Shown here: positions 50,742 to 63,215 of the stretch, piece after piece
Numbering within the stretch: position 1 is the stretch's first letter
Layout of the letters: every line of letters starts with the position of its first letter
Assembly: GCA_034769895.1 (NCBI GenBank)
Contig: CM068367.1
Span: 346,479,611-346,543,610, forward strand
DNA from: Magicicada septendecula
Taxonomy: Eukaryota; Arthropoda; Insecta; Hemiptera; Cicadidae
DNA length: 64,000 bases
Direction: 5' to 3'
Translations under genes and position numbers: made by a program
The notes under the pieces: generated by a model
The model's database searches: none
What the model was told of the DNA's origin: nothing
What the model saw: only the letters and a program-made list of their open reading frames with translations

Positions 50742-53700
50742 TGTTAGTGCTGTGAAAGAAGAGATGAATAATCAAGACAACTATAATAAATCTCGTTTTA
50801 CCTGTCAGTACTTTTTTTGGCCAAAGCTTTCTTTGAGGAGGTTATGGACCATTAACCTAACACGTTATCAGATTGTAGAAGTCAAAGATTTAACTCGGGT
50901 AATCTGAGGATTAACAGGTTTAATCCGAGACCAATCGCTTCATAATTCATCTCGGATCGTAAACGCTTGTCTAGTGTTCCCGGGAACGAACTACCGGGAT
51001 GCTGATTTATCCAGGATTGTGACATATGAGTTTTTGTTTTGATGATGAGAATGAAAGGATGAATGGAAAGAAAACGTTAGTCACGTTAAAAAGATAGATT
51101 TCTTTTTCAATTATGAGGATAAAGAACGGTGCACTGTAGACTTCTAAAACTGTGTTATGCCTTACAGTCTCCAAACGCCAACAGAAAAAAGTATTCTCGT
51201 ATATAAAAATTCAATGGTCTGGCGTCATAAGCAAACTAGAAGTTAACACGTTTGCTGGAATTTTTTAGCACTTTTTCAGCACAGTGCAAGTTCCCTATAT
51301 ATTTCGAATAAACTACACAGACATTTCCAACAGTGTTTTTGAAAAAAGGAAATTTAAAAAAACGCTGAAACATGTGAAAAGTACTCACGGTTGAAGCCTT
51401 AAACATCGGAAGCATCAAAATCGAATTCCTATAGTATGGATGTCTCTAACAATAAAATTAGTAGCAATAGAATAACATACAATAACAATAATTACCGTAC
51501 TTCATTTATATTAAGAATAATAATTTCAGTAAAACAGTTTATTAAAAACAGTTCAAATAAATAAGTTTTTCTAGTAAGCAAATAAATATCCTTTTGAAAA
51601 TTTCCCCAAAAAATCATCCTCTAAATATGTCCCGACAGACAATCTAAGCTTTTGGACAGACAATTTGGTTAGCTCAGTGTAACCCTACATAACATAGTAA
51701 AATATTACCGTAGATTGTGAACTTAGTGTACATCAGCACAGCTGATACAGACAAAGTAAAAACCTTACTTGAAAACTATCGTTCTTCCCCGTACTTGGTC
51801 ATAATTTTTGTTTTTAACATACCTATTGCTTACACCTACAATTAGCACTTTTCATATCTGCTTATTTTTTATGGACAGAATATTTGCATAGCAGACGGAG
51901 CAGATATATTTCTACTGTAGTTTTCAACAATTTAATGCCTGTCAATTTAGATTTCTTCATACTCCGGTTTCGAATCTACAGTCTGGCTTTTTATTTCTCA
52001 GCTTACCATTTGGTACACAAGTTACATGCGTTATCAAAATTCATGTTCCTTAATCTGTGCATGTATTGTAATTAACCGTAATATTCTTAAAAATCAACAC
52101 TGGTTTTTACCAAAACAATCTTGCATTCTGCGATGTGGTGTTATTAGTAGCTACCCCAAAGAAAATCAACGTCTCAATCTAGTCAGTGCAGATACCACTG
52201 CTAGAATGAACGAAACGTTTGGTGTTAATCAGAATTTTAAAAAAAATTATATATTGGAACTAAAAACTCGCTAAAACATAATTTCAGTTTCCTTACAAAA
52301 CATTATTATTACTTTTTTTTGGTAACAACTTGTTTGCAGTTCAATATTCGCATCGTGTAAGACTGTTAAAAAGAGTTACCATATCAACTTATTTTTCGTA
52401 AAGGTCGTACATGTTACTTGTTTCTTGTACACATAATAGGACACTTATTTCTACTATCGTCATAGGTAACTTAAAACATGTCAATTTAGGCTGAAAATTT
52501 AAATATTTAATAATCAAAATCACGAACAAGACTATACAGCATTCTGGAGTAGTGTTCAATGAGTATATCTGCAAATTAACAAAAACCTAAACTTTCAATT
52601 TTTTTATAATTCTAAGCTCAAGCCAGTAAAACAACATTTACGTTTGCTCTCACCACTGATAACGCGACCCCCCACTTTGCTGCAAACTATCTCTCGCCTA
52701 CTGTACTTTGTCACGTAGTCGCATTTCCACGTGAGTTGTGAATATCGTAACGTGACACGAGTGCTGACAATTCAATCAATCAACTTTATTGTTTAGAATT
52801 TCTAAGAACTTTTGTTATCCATAACGTTTCTGTCCTAATTACGTGGCAAATGATAATTATAACATTACACGTGGATAGATTTGAGAATATCACCAAATTG
52901 TTCTCTCTCTGTTCTTAATAAAAAGATGCTACTCATTTATTACTCCATTTGGAAATGGCGTTAAATTTCAGGACCCAAATAGAGAGAATGTGTTGTGTGT
53001 ACACGGTGTCGCATGTATAGGCTATAGCCTAACAAGAGTTCTGGAAAAGCGTTGCCAGACGACCCGATTTTAGAGACAAAATATTACTGTCCCTCTCGGA
53101 ACATAATAAATTTCGATTTTATCGAATAAAGTTTCAATTCAATGTTTACTATTTTAATAGTCAGATGAGTAAATTTTAAACCAACTGATTTTGGTTTTCT
53201 TACAAACTACTATATTGTGATTTATCTATCAGGCAGACAGTGATTCGTGGGGTAGTATTATAACATTTATAACCACCAGAAAACAATGTAAAATTTATTT
53301 TTTAAAACTAGTTTAATAAATTCCGAGTGCACTGATATCCAACTGCTTTGTAGAACAAGAATTTTCAAAAACGAATCTTAAACGATCTGAAACGGGAAAA
53401 AAATGTTCTGTTCAGCTTATAAATTTGGAAATGCTCGTTCAATTCAATTTTGATGTTCCTACAACACATTGAAAAAGATAAGAGAACTCTCATACAGATG
53501 AAATAGTCTGAAAAGTACAACTAAAATTATAAAAACTGTTAAAATTATAAAAACAAGTTATGTCACTGTAGGCCTAATAATAATTGAATTAATTAAAAAA
53601 TATTTTATACATCGTATGCCTTAGTTTTCGCTATTTTATTATTATTATTTTTTTGTTAGTCTAAATAACATCATCTCGTTTCCCGCTTTCCCTAATGAAG

Positions 53701-54539
53701 TGTTGCATTTTTTGGCTTTACCAATCTTAATGCCGATTTTTGAAATTAAACTCTGGCAAATTTGTTCGAATCTTGACCGAACAGTTTTTCTCATAGTAAA
53801 GTGTAGTTCTTCACATCAAACAATATAAACTGACATCTACAGAACTCTGGCTATGCTAACTGTATTCAGCTTCTATCCAAAACAAATCGTTTTGGAGCTT
53901 TACTATTCGCGGCATAGTTCATTGCTCCTCTCCAAAATGTGTTTCAAGAGTGTATACTCGAAGACTTAATGTTTGGTTCGTACACCGGAATCTATTAGGT
54001 TTCTGATTTAAAAGAGTTAATGGTTATGCGATGTATCCATTGATGCGAGCAAGAGTATTATAACTGCCCAGTTACATAGAGATGAGACGTTTGCGGGAAG
54101 AGTTTTGCAAATAAATAGAATGCAGAAATTAAATTAATATCTCACACAATCACTATTAATCCCGACGATATAGTTTTAACAGCTCACTGGCATATCCAGT
54201 TTTACGAAAAGCTAAAGATAGCTTTATTCCGACACATAAGGAGTACTCTCAGAAGTACGTTCGGTAGGCAGTAGCCTTTTACCCATGGGCGTACATAGTA
54301 GAACCTATGTGAAACAATTTATAATAGGCCTACAACGCAATTCTAGAGTTGCCAGTAGCCAGTATGCCGTTTTAGTATCATCAGACTTCAGTAATTCAGA
54401 TATTGGAAACAGTTAAATTCCAGCTATTGTGTATAAGAATTTTTCCAAGACTTTTCGATGGATATCAGCGTCTGAGAAAAGATGTGTCCTCCTTTTTGTT
54501 GAACTTTAGGTAACTAAGAAAAATACTACCGAAGTAGTA
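50742..54539. other. Long gene-free stretch
   Basis: About 3.8 kb in which nothing could be supported. TAGGCCTA occurs at 53569-53576 and 54325-54332. Confidence 0.4.
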
Positions 54540-54760
54540 CTGCGTTTGAGGCTTTCACGGCCGGCTTCAATGATATGAGTGTCATTTGTCTTGCCGGCCT
54601 GTAAGGTCGTGGTCCATAGTTGTTTTGAGCAAACGTTTCGGCCATGCCTTGCCTTTCTGCACTGAAGATGGCCGTCGAAGGGCTTGTATTACAGCCCGGA
54701 AAGACAAAGTACTCATAGTATTGCGTTGTTTGCCTGTATCTGAGTCGGAGTGTGTAGCAC
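54540..54760. repeat. G+C-richer repeat with ggctttcacggccgg and CGTTTCGG motifs
   Basis: The stretch opens ggctttcacggccggcttc and is much less AT-rich than its flanks. It has the inverted pair ggccggc / gccggcc (about 54560 and 54592) and a second pair GGCCAT / ATGGCC (54640-54645 and 54668-54673). cgtttc lies at 54634-54639 and ctgaaga at 54662-54668. The short frames on both strands show no domain. From style it is an interspersed repeat fragment of unknown class, related in motif to the foldback at 50463. Confidence 0.5.
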
Positions 54761-54825
54761 CCCCTAGATGAACAGAATGCAACACGCAAGTCTAACAACT
54801 AAAATGTCTATAGGCCTATTTAATG

Positions 54826-54859
<34 letters not shown>
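54826..54859. repeat. (AT)8(GT)9 compound microsatellite
   Basis: An AT run to 54841 passes directly into a TG run to 54859. Confidence 0.9.
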
Positions 54860-56693
54860 AGGTGTATATAATTTAAATATTTTGACTTATTTCAGTACTC
54901 GGCGTATGATACTCACACATAGCTCATTACATTTGACAAACCGTAAGCCTATAAACGTACGAAAGCGAGATGTTCAGAAAAGGAAAGAAATATTTTGTCA
55001 TTACACATTGGCCATCGCCAGATTATCTGAACTAATTTTGTTTAATTACTTACCTTTACTAACATACTAATAACAATATTCTCAAAAACAATTTGGCAAT
55101 AATTGTGTCAGTTTCATGTCAAGGCCTAACATGATACACAGTGACTTAATCAACACAGCCATATAAGCCTAAAAACGAAACATATAGGCCTACTTCAACT
55201 TTAAATTCTTTTAAATATTCCATAATTTATTAAAAATATTAACAAATTCATTTGTAAAATATTTATAAAAGAAGACCAAATGATCGCGAGGCAAAATAAC
55301 TCGCTAGATGAATGAAGGTATAAAGATACCTATGCTAATATTTTTCCTCTTTAATGCCACTTGAAATTTCATTATTCATTAGACGCGATGAGTCTGGGCA
55401 TTTCGTGTTTACGACTTCTTCTCCTCCCCAGGAAGGGTAAGAGTAATTTCCACTGAATTCTCCCTGCCTCGGTCGACGTTAGGCTCCGTGTTCGCAGTTT
55501 ATCAGTAATTTTTTAAATACATTAATTAAGCGGAAAACAATATATTATACTGAAACCACTTATCATTTATTAACAATTTTCGTGACGACATCATTTCCTT
55601 TTTCTTAAGATTTAACTGCTTTTTGTTTTTGCGTAATTAGTGTCCCTATAACACGTGTTTTAATAGCGCCACGATGTTAATTATGATTCTTACTCAATTA
55701 CTAGTTTTTTAAGGCCTTTTATTGGTTTTAAAATACAAATTTAACTGTTCTTGACTCATGTTAACGACTGACGCTAGCTCGACACTGCGTGTGTTGTAAC
55801 AACAGACGGCCATTGTTCTCGTAGCTAACTCACTCACAAAGGGGTTCATTTTTATAAGCATTGCTAATTTTACAAATGCATCATTGTTTCACGCGGGACA
55901 GGTTTATGTGAGCGTGCAAACCTCACGGACGTGAGCAATAATGAGACCATAAAAGCTGTGTTTTCCAAGGATTACTATTAAAAGCAACAATAAGCTGAAA
56001 GCCAGGCAACAATATTATTACTATTATTATTAATACTTTTATTACAATAATAATAGATTTCATAATAACACATCTGTGGAAGTGTTCCAAGAAAGTTTTG
56101 ACCGGCACTTTGTAATTAACTGGAAATGTAGCCAATAGTAAAACAGGCTTATATCGTGCGTAAATTTAGTGACACGGATATGTTTTTTGTTGTAGCCATG
56201 CACAGACTGTATTTTGATTGGTTACAGCAACTCAGCGTGACCAATCACAAAGAGCCGGGCGGCTAACTGGTTTTACAATACTGGGAGGTGCAACAACATG
56301 CATTGCAATTCTCCCTCATAAATCTTCTTACTGCTATTCAAAATAAAACAATGAATGAATATTTTTACAGGGCAAACCGCATGCAAGTACAGTAGTCATA
56401 GTCGAGAAACTACCTCTCATAAATTTACTTTCTTTGGCTTCAACCAATCGTAGACTCCGTGTATTGTTCAATGCATTTTTACATCCACTTCTTTTGTGTC
56501 GGTGTCTACAATGCATTAGGTCACTACTGTTTCATTTTATGTACACAATACTTATTTTTGTTACGTTTTCATTTGTTTTAAGCTTGGAAGAGGAGAATAA
56601 TCTTGCTAAAGTGCACTAAAACTTGGGGCAATTTTAAGTGTACATATTTCAGGTTTGTCCACAGAGGAATTGCCACATATCTTCCACTTTCAG
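54860..56693. other. Gene-free stretch
   Basis: Nothing supported except TAGGCCTA at 55185-55192. It may hold the unseen 5' part of the candidate gene whose exons start at 56694. Confidence 0.35.
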
Positions 56694-56840
56694 GCAAAAA
56701 TTGTATTTCTTAGCAGACGTCCTACCCAAGTGTGCTTCATATCTGATGAACTCGGTAGTTGAGCATTGTTGGGGCTCGGATTTAAATGACCTAAAAAATC
56801 TGGAAACAGCTATACATTTATGCCCTGATATAAAGAAAAG
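56694..56840 (+). CDS. Candidate penultimate exon of an unrecognised gene
   Basis: A 147-bp open stretch lies between an acceptor cttccactttcag and a donor aaag|gtaaat; both flanking introns would be phase 2. It encodes QKLYFLADVLPKCASYLMNS, then VVEHCWGSDLNDLKNLETAI, then HLCPDIKK. The next candidate exon (57000-57069) is in matching phase after a 159-bp intron. The frame is also open upstream, back to at least 56638, so the acceptor could instead be ...atatttcag at about 56652. No family was recognised. The sequence is only weakly richer in G+C than the background, so chance remains possible. Confidence 0.32.
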
Positions 56841-56999
56841 GTAAATAGAAATAATGAGATTAGCGTAATATTGGATAGCCTAAATTGTAAATAATTTTGG
56901 TTTTCTGTTTTCGTATAGCCTAAATAAATGACATTTCTATTTTTAATAAAAAGTTACAGTTATAAGTTTTTTATCTTAAATTAGTTTTCCCTTTATAAG

Positions 57000-57069
57000 A
57001 GCAACAATGAACGAAGACAAGCATTTTCAAATTCCTAGATTTGAAGAATCTCCGGAATCTGCCAAGTAA
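57000..57069 (+). CDS. Candidate terminal exon, same gene
   Basis: After a pyrimidine-rich ttagttttccctttataag, the frame continues in phase from the previous exon: ATMNEDKHFQIPRFEESPES, then AK and a stop at 57067-57069. The charged, proline-containing tail looks like a natural C-terminus. The proposed intron (56841-56999) is short and AT-rich with a gtaaat donor. No clear polyadenylation signal was seen close by. Confidence 0.3.
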
Positions 57070-57394
57070 ATCCTTGTATTTCGAGAAACCACTTTATATG
57101 TTCCCATGACATAAGAGTGAACTTCAAACATGTTCAATCATTGCGAGTTTTTGGTTCTGGATCACTTCCATCCAACTAAGTAGTTTTCCATTTATAGTGT
57201 CAACCATTTTACATATTGTTTAATATCCCAAATTCGTTCAAGCAGATTTTTTAATTTATGTTTTTCAGTTCACTGTGTTTGCGATGAGTCATTTTCATAT
57301 CCTTCAGAATTTTTAACGCATCACAAAGTCGAACACCCACACAGTTTCAAGCTTGGTAATAGATTGTGATAAGACAAAAACGTTCAGTTGATCT

Positions 57395-57740
57395 TCTCTT
57401 CTTCTTCACTACATGCCTTGGGCTATAGTCCGTTCCGACTTCACAGAGTCTCTGACCATTTTTTCCAGGGTCTTCAACGATCTCTCGTCCCCACTGGCCT
57501 ATATTCAAACGCTTGTTTAAGAATACACGTGTCTACCAAGCGTTCCACATGGGACTTCCAATTCTGCCTGTATTCCTTTAGTCTCTCCAGAACCAATTGT
57601 AATTTCAGCTCTTTCCTTATGTCGTCCTTTCCCAGATGATCTCTCAAACTACGTTCAGTTAATATAAACCAAATTTTCTGACAATGCGGCTGGAAACAAC
57701 TCTTGAACAGTTTTGACTGCAGCTGAATCACAACTATCAC
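57395..57740 (-). mobile_element. LINE 3' end with GAA-rich tail
   Basis: On the minus strand the frame reads GKDDIRKELKLQLVLERLKE, then YRQNWKSHVERLVDTCILKQ, then AFEYRPVGTRDR. This is the LINE block IREEL, W..H..RM, Y.P.G.R. After a small break another frame gives LKTLEKMVRDSVKSERTIAQ, and stops follow near 57415. The sequence then ends in gtagtgaagaagaagagaag, a GAA-type simple tail. It is related in layout to the copy at 20700-21062 but has a different tail. Confidence 0.8.
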
Positions 57741-60700
57741 ATCTTTGAAAATCTCTATCTCGCAGTAATTTGTACTGAATTAATTTGCACATTGCAGTAT
57801 CAGAATGAAGTCTCTCAACGTATTATTACGGGTTGTAGAGGCAGGGGTAGAACTTATAGCCTACCTGTTATGTAAACTTCAGAATTGCAATGAATTTGTC
57901 TACCTCATAATACCCTCCTTGAACTTTGTGTAGGGCATAAGCGAGAGAGATAACATGCGCCATTTTGGAATATACCGTATGTAGTCCTTTTACTCCCTTT
58001 AACGTACAGAGAGCAGCATCCGTTACAAAAGGAGCACATTATCTGGTTTCATATCATCTGATCACAATAATTTAACTGCATTGTCAAAAGACAGCTAGCT
58101 AATAAATTTTTATTGTTACTACTGTTGTGGAAAACAGATAAACAGATAGTAAGTATACCGTAACAACATTATTTATTCAATTCTAATACTACATAAACCA
58201 TTTTCATCTATTGAAACGCGATGACAAATATAAAAAAATGGTGCTTTTAAACAAGTTTTGACTAAAATATGACTTAATTGTATTAAAATATGCATTTATT
58301 GAACTTTATATAACACATCATATAAATCCGAGCCCCAATCATCATAGGATTAAATCCCTCTTATATGATCGTACAAGTTCTTTCCATTTCAATCAATATA
58401 TCTGAATCAGGTTTTACTACGGCTAATTTAGACTGTCGTAGCAATTCGTCTACCTGCACCTACAGAAGTAGGTCCTGCTTCGCCCGTGACTGGGACAGTT
58501 AAGCGTCAATAGATATTGTCCTGTCGGAACTTTCATTCAATACGTTTTCTTTCCATCAACTAAAGTTCACTTATGTTCCGATTTCTGAGCTTCTACGTTT
58601 GCTTACTAATAAAAATAAAAGTAGAGTTTTATAGAAATCATAAATTTATGCTACGGATATTGAAACTGATAAAGGTTCAGTAGGAAAACCCACAATTTTG
58701 TGACTGTAAAATTTTAAAAAACGTAAACTGATATTCTTCTTCGTTACCAAAATTAAATTGTGAAGAATTGTGAAATTAAACAGAGGCCTCCCCCACTTCT
58801 TTCTTTCTCTCCGTTATTAGTTATTCTGAACAAGTTAATTCCGCCACATTGTTTCGCTAGTCATTAGTCATATTATCTAGTAGGCTACCACGTCTTCATC
58901 CTGTCTGTGGTTGTCATTCTATATATTGTCTGTATGGATCTTACACTACATGAATTAGTCCATTATTGGTGCCACAAGTCCTGCATTATCTCAATGTTTC
59001 ACACTTCACAGGATATTCGTTATATTTTAGTAGTCCATATCTCAGTGAACATGTCTTCTCTGCTAGCTTTCAAGCTTCCCACCCTGATCAACAGCTATGG
59101 GCAGATTACGCCACCTAAGTGCCTTCTTATTGGAAATGTTTTTGTTCGTGTTAACTGTTAATGTTTCAGTAGTGCTGACGTTTTTCTTACTATGACTCAG
59201 GAGATCATTGCCAATCTTACTCTCAGTGTCTTATTATAGACAACTGTAGCTGGCGAGTACACAAACTGAAGGAATCGTAGCCTATAGCTTAAGTGGTTCG
59301 GAAATTGTAAACGAGAGTCAAAGCGATTCATTACTGTTTCGAACGAACAGTAATGAAAGTAAATGAAAAACTTGAAAATGAGAAAGTTTCAAAGATGATA
59401 GAATCAGAAGTAATAAAACAATATCTGGTAACTGGGCTAATATTTTGAGAGCTGTTAATAATAATTCATAAAAACTTATTGCATTTAAATTTCTGTGAGT
59501 GAAGTGCTTTATTGAACTTAATTACACTTGGACGAAATTGCCATGGATGGAATTAAACAACTCTAAAGCGTACTATTAATTATGCCTAAGGTTATCTAAC
59601 CATTTTACTCATCATCACGAGCTAAGTTCTAATTTTGTGATTATGATCTCGCAGGTGAAATGACTATATTCGGTATTCGGTAACTCGTGGTCGCTTGCTT
59701 TGAACAGATTGTTAGTGTCTCACGTTCTCTTCAAAATTATGAAACTCGAACTATGGAAACAATCACTCTTCAGTCTTTCACATGTTAGCCACTACCTCTC
59801 AGATGAAAGTTAGTTTCATTTGTTTCTGACTGAACTTCTGACTTCTGACGCAGTCACGCTTAAGATTATGGATTTATAAAATTATGAAGATCCGTTGAGA
59901 TGGGCAAGAATGGCATTCCATGTTTAGGTAGGCTTAACAAATGTGAGAATATAATGTCACAACCGATCTGAACGATATTTATAGTAATAATGCATAGGAC
60001 GCAGCTCAAGATGTGACACAATTTGGTAATTGTGATATCAAATTTTTTTGGACACAGTAGTAAGTAAATGTATAACGCTGCGGATCTCAAAATAAATTTG
60101 GGTTTAACAAGTATTACAACATCTTACTTATTTGGCTATTTGACTGAAACGCCCCCTTAGTCCCAGAATATTTTTTTACACCCTTTTTTTAACCTAAAAA
60201 AAAATTTTATTTTTTTTTTCTCTGGGGAGGCGTCACTTAATATTTAAGACTAGGCGCGTGGCCTAGATGGAAATAAAATGTGCTGAGCCCATAGTGACAG
60301 GTCTTGCAAGAAAACACTTGATCAACAATAACAAGATTTTATTTGTTTTTTTTTTAATTTTTAAACAATTGGTTTTACAATCATCTTGATTGAGTTTTTC
60401 TTAATTCTTAACATCCATTCAGATCTCTCTTTAAGTCACATGGTGGTTTAACAACAACAAGAATATATCAAAGTATTTCCAACAATTGAATAATGGCATG
60501 CCAACTACTGAAATTATTATTTTTATCATAAACTTGTACTTCTGTATTTTATTTTAAAAAAGAAATTGTTTGTATTGCATTAGTAATGCAGGAACATTCA
60601 TTAACATATGATAATTATAAGTGTCTGGAGCAAACGATCCATGATCGTTAGATAACACAATAATAATCAAGATTAATAATTAATAATAAATTCAAAGAAA

Positions 60701-61371
60701 ACTAATTCCTTAAGTGTGTAGCAGTACTTTCATCTACCTGTTCCCCATCACTAGGATTAATCGCATTAAATTGAAACCAGTGATCACAGTAAACCGAGGT
60801 TTAAGTATGTTACTTAAATATTAAAATATGTAGTAAATTAGTTGTTAAATAAATATTAAAATATGTGGCTTCTTTTTTGTTAAGTTAATTAAATATAGAA
60901 TATTATAGTAGGCCTACTATGATAATTGAATAGTTAAGCTGAACCAAAAAAAAATAACTAAACAACGGGACCTTTAAATTTAGAAAAATAGAAAGAATTG
61001 GAACGTGCAGGATCACAAGTCATATGACAGGCAGATGCAAGTACTCTCCGAGTATTACATTTTCTTTAAGTCTGGATCTTGTCCAAAAATTTCAAATTCG
61101 GTTTTCTCTTTTGCAGTAATAGAATTAAATCTTTAGATAATACAAAGGTAACCCTTGACTCTATGCAAATTCAAAACACAATTACTTATAAGCTATTCAT
61201 AACACAGTCATCAGTGTCCACACTTTAGCATGTCTTCACGAAACATGTTCAGTAATGTTAAGTCTGAATCATGAGTCTAATTTCTAGAAATAGGTTTCAG
61301 CGTGTGTGTTACCCGATAACCTGCGGAGCACTTCGTGTGTGAAGTTTATAAAATTAAGGAAAGTTCCCACC
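57741..61371. other. Long gene-free stretch
   Basis: About 3.6 kb without a supported gene. It includes a T-rich run near 60205-60220 and TAGGCCTA at 60909-60916. It would be intronic if the leader exon ending at 61371 is real. Confidence 0.4.
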
Positions 61372-61730
61372 TGATCTTTCGGATTGCACTAAGTATGTTC
61401 CTGCATTTTCTATGGTGTGTGAAGAGCGATGTCTGATGGCGTGACGGCGTTGGGGCTTCTTACGCAGGCTCTGCGGATGGGTGAAGATGTAGAGTGCCCA
61501 TCACGTGGACCCCTTTCCTCCCGACTAAAGCGGGAAAATCTGAGCTCTTTATAGAATTATCTCGTAATAGTGGAATCACACGTTACGCCGTCACAATCCA
61601 AGCAGCACCAAAGTTGAAAGAGAAAAGAGGCCGATGAAGACGCTGCGCTAACTTATAAAAACTCGAACATAGCTGACTAAATCTCGCTGACAAGCGGACG
61701 CCACTGCCAGCCAAATGACGTCACCACTCA
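61371..61730 (-). promoter_or_regulatory. Possible promoter and 5' leader exon
   Basis: Compared with its flanks this stretch is G+C- and CpG-richer. On the minus strand the order is a perfect cAMP-response element TGACGTCA (61723-61716), then about 55 bases later a TATA-like ttttataag (61660-61652). A leader-like stretch follows, down to a donor gatcag|gtgggaac at 61371/61370. Short upstream-type ORFs (for example ATGGGCACTC...) occur, but there is no long coding frame, as expected for an untranslated first exon. The TATA-like word is also good on the plus strand (TATAAAA), so direction is uncertain. It could serve the minus-strand exon at 38670-38816. Confidence 0.3.
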
Positions 61731-62196
61731 AGGTCGCCGCGACGACTGAATCTCGATATCAAGGCGGGCATCGTAACATGCACCGATAATGCACCGAACG
61801 CACGGAAAATACAATTAAACTGCCCGTGGTGTTTACCTTTCAATATAACCACGGCACATGACTAACTGGAGAGACACATTACTGTTCACCCTAGACATAA
61901 GAAGAAAAATCTAAAGCTATGTTTGATTCTTATAATAAAGAACGGACACAACATTATATACATTTTCTTCGAACTGGATGAAGTGCAAAGCTTTCCCACA
62001 TGAAAGCAATAATGATAAAAGTAACCAAACTCCTTACAACGTAATAACACAATAAACAGTTCAGAAAGAGAGAGACGTCATGTAAACAACATGGGATGAC
62101 AGAAACGGGGACTGTATTTCGAGCAATCTGAATGAAGACTGGGTTATACAGTTGGTGTGACTAGGGAGGGTGTCTTTAGCTAAAGGATGTTTGGAC
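61731..62196. other. Intergenic DNA, nothing recognised
   Basis: The first 100 bases continue the G+C-richer stretch; the rest is ordinary. No gene seen. Confidence 0.35.
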
Positions 62197-62512
62197 CAGT
62201 GGTGGACAACCTTTTTGCGCCATGAGCCTCATTTGTCACCTTGCAGTCTCTCATTGGGTATATTCGTTATAAATACTACATAGGCTGTATTAAGCATTAG
62301 AAATAGACTTATTAAGACTCTATCAAAAACAAGTCTCAATGCGAAGTTTCAATATAGGGTTACTTTTAAAATTACACACGCGTATTAGTTCAGAATGTAG
62401 ACTTATTGTATTGTATATCCAATAAAAGTTTATAAGAAGTAACAAGAATAAAATAAATCTTATTTTGCGCTATCGCGTGCCACAACATAACTCCGCGTGT
62501 CACTAGTGGGTG
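62197..62512. mobile_element. Partial hAT-like element
   Basis: The left end CAGTGGTGGACAACCTTTTT, followed by gcgccatgagcc, is the style of many hAT termini (CAGTGGTxxxCAACCTTTTT). On the right, tcgcgtgccacaacataact then ccgcgtgtcactagtgg has the matching GTGCC/GTGTCAC sub-terminal style, but the last bases are worn. Flanks gtttggac and gtttccag share five of eight bases. No transposase frame is present. The right limit is uncertain. Confidence 0.45.
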
Positions 62513-62867
62513 GTTTCCAGTAATAGCGGTGTACTAATACCAAGATAATCACCAAGGGCCCTTAACTTTAACAAGTCAGGCAATTGTCACCTACTTCCAA
62601 CTAACTGAATGGGACAGAATGTGTTACTGTCGTGACACCTCAGCTATGAGCAACAGGCAACTGACTGACTCTTATTGCGGGAGGCGAGGCGTCTTCTTAT
62701 GGCATCGATGACGTACAAGAGGTTACTAAGAATCGCGTGCAATACAACGTGGGATTCAGGTGACAAAGTCTTTGTTGTGGTAACTACAACGTCCCGACTC
62801 TTCAATCAGGCACCCGGCTTTAGAAACTGGAGAAAATAAAGTAGCATGCAATTTGGTATTTCTTCTT
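62513..62867. other. Intergenic DNA, nothing recognised
   Basis: No gene or repeat supported. Confidence 0.35.
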
Positions 62868-63215
62868 CTTCTACTTAGTCATCCTCGTCTATCCAACGGG
62901 TGTCAAGGTTTTCGAGAGAGCTCTCCATGTCGCCCCCTTCAGAGCCAAAACCCTGCTCCTCTGCCTTCTACACTCTTCTTGATGTTATCCTCCCATTTCG
63001 TTCTGGGCCGTCCTCTTCCTCTTCTGCCTTCTGGTTTCGCCTCCCATGCTCGTCTCTGGTACCCTTCTTCATTCACCCTACAGATGTGGCCAAACCAACG
63101 CAGTTGCGAGGTTTCAGTTTCATCATTTAATGAGAATATCTTCAAATCGGTATGTTAACGTTTCTCACCCTATCTCTCCGAATTGTCTTCTCAATTCTGT
63201 AGTCTGGTATTTACA
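62868..63215 (-). mobile_element. LINE 3' end with GAA-rich tail (GRGRPRTKWEDN family)
   Basis: On the minus strand the upstream part reads KTIRRDRVRNVNIPI (the LINE block RRDRxRNxxIR). The main frame then reads ETETSQLRWFGHICRVNEEG, then YQRRAWEAKPEGRRGRGRPR, then TKWEDNIKKSVEGRGAGF. A shift follows, and a last frame runs GSEGGDMESSLENLDTRWID and DD to a stop near 62878. The tail is gtagaagaagaagaaa. RLRWFGH.xRM and RGRGRPRTKW are hallmark LINE C-terminal blocks. It is 5'-truncated with at least two frameshifts. Confidence 0.88.

Noticed and set aside
51379..51418. 40-bp exon on the minus strand ending in gtgagtac
   Set aside because: The donor is good but the exon is tiny, the acceptor weak, and its phase does not fit the exon at 38670-38816.
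52650..52700. 26-bp minus-strand exon between a cag and gtgagagc
   Set aside because: Too short and without any flanking coding support.
56769..58338. Shared 16-mer ttggggctcggattta at 56769-56784 and, inverted, at 58323-58338
   Set aside because: No similarity extends beyond it; a match of this length can occur by chance among all pairs of positions in 64 kb.
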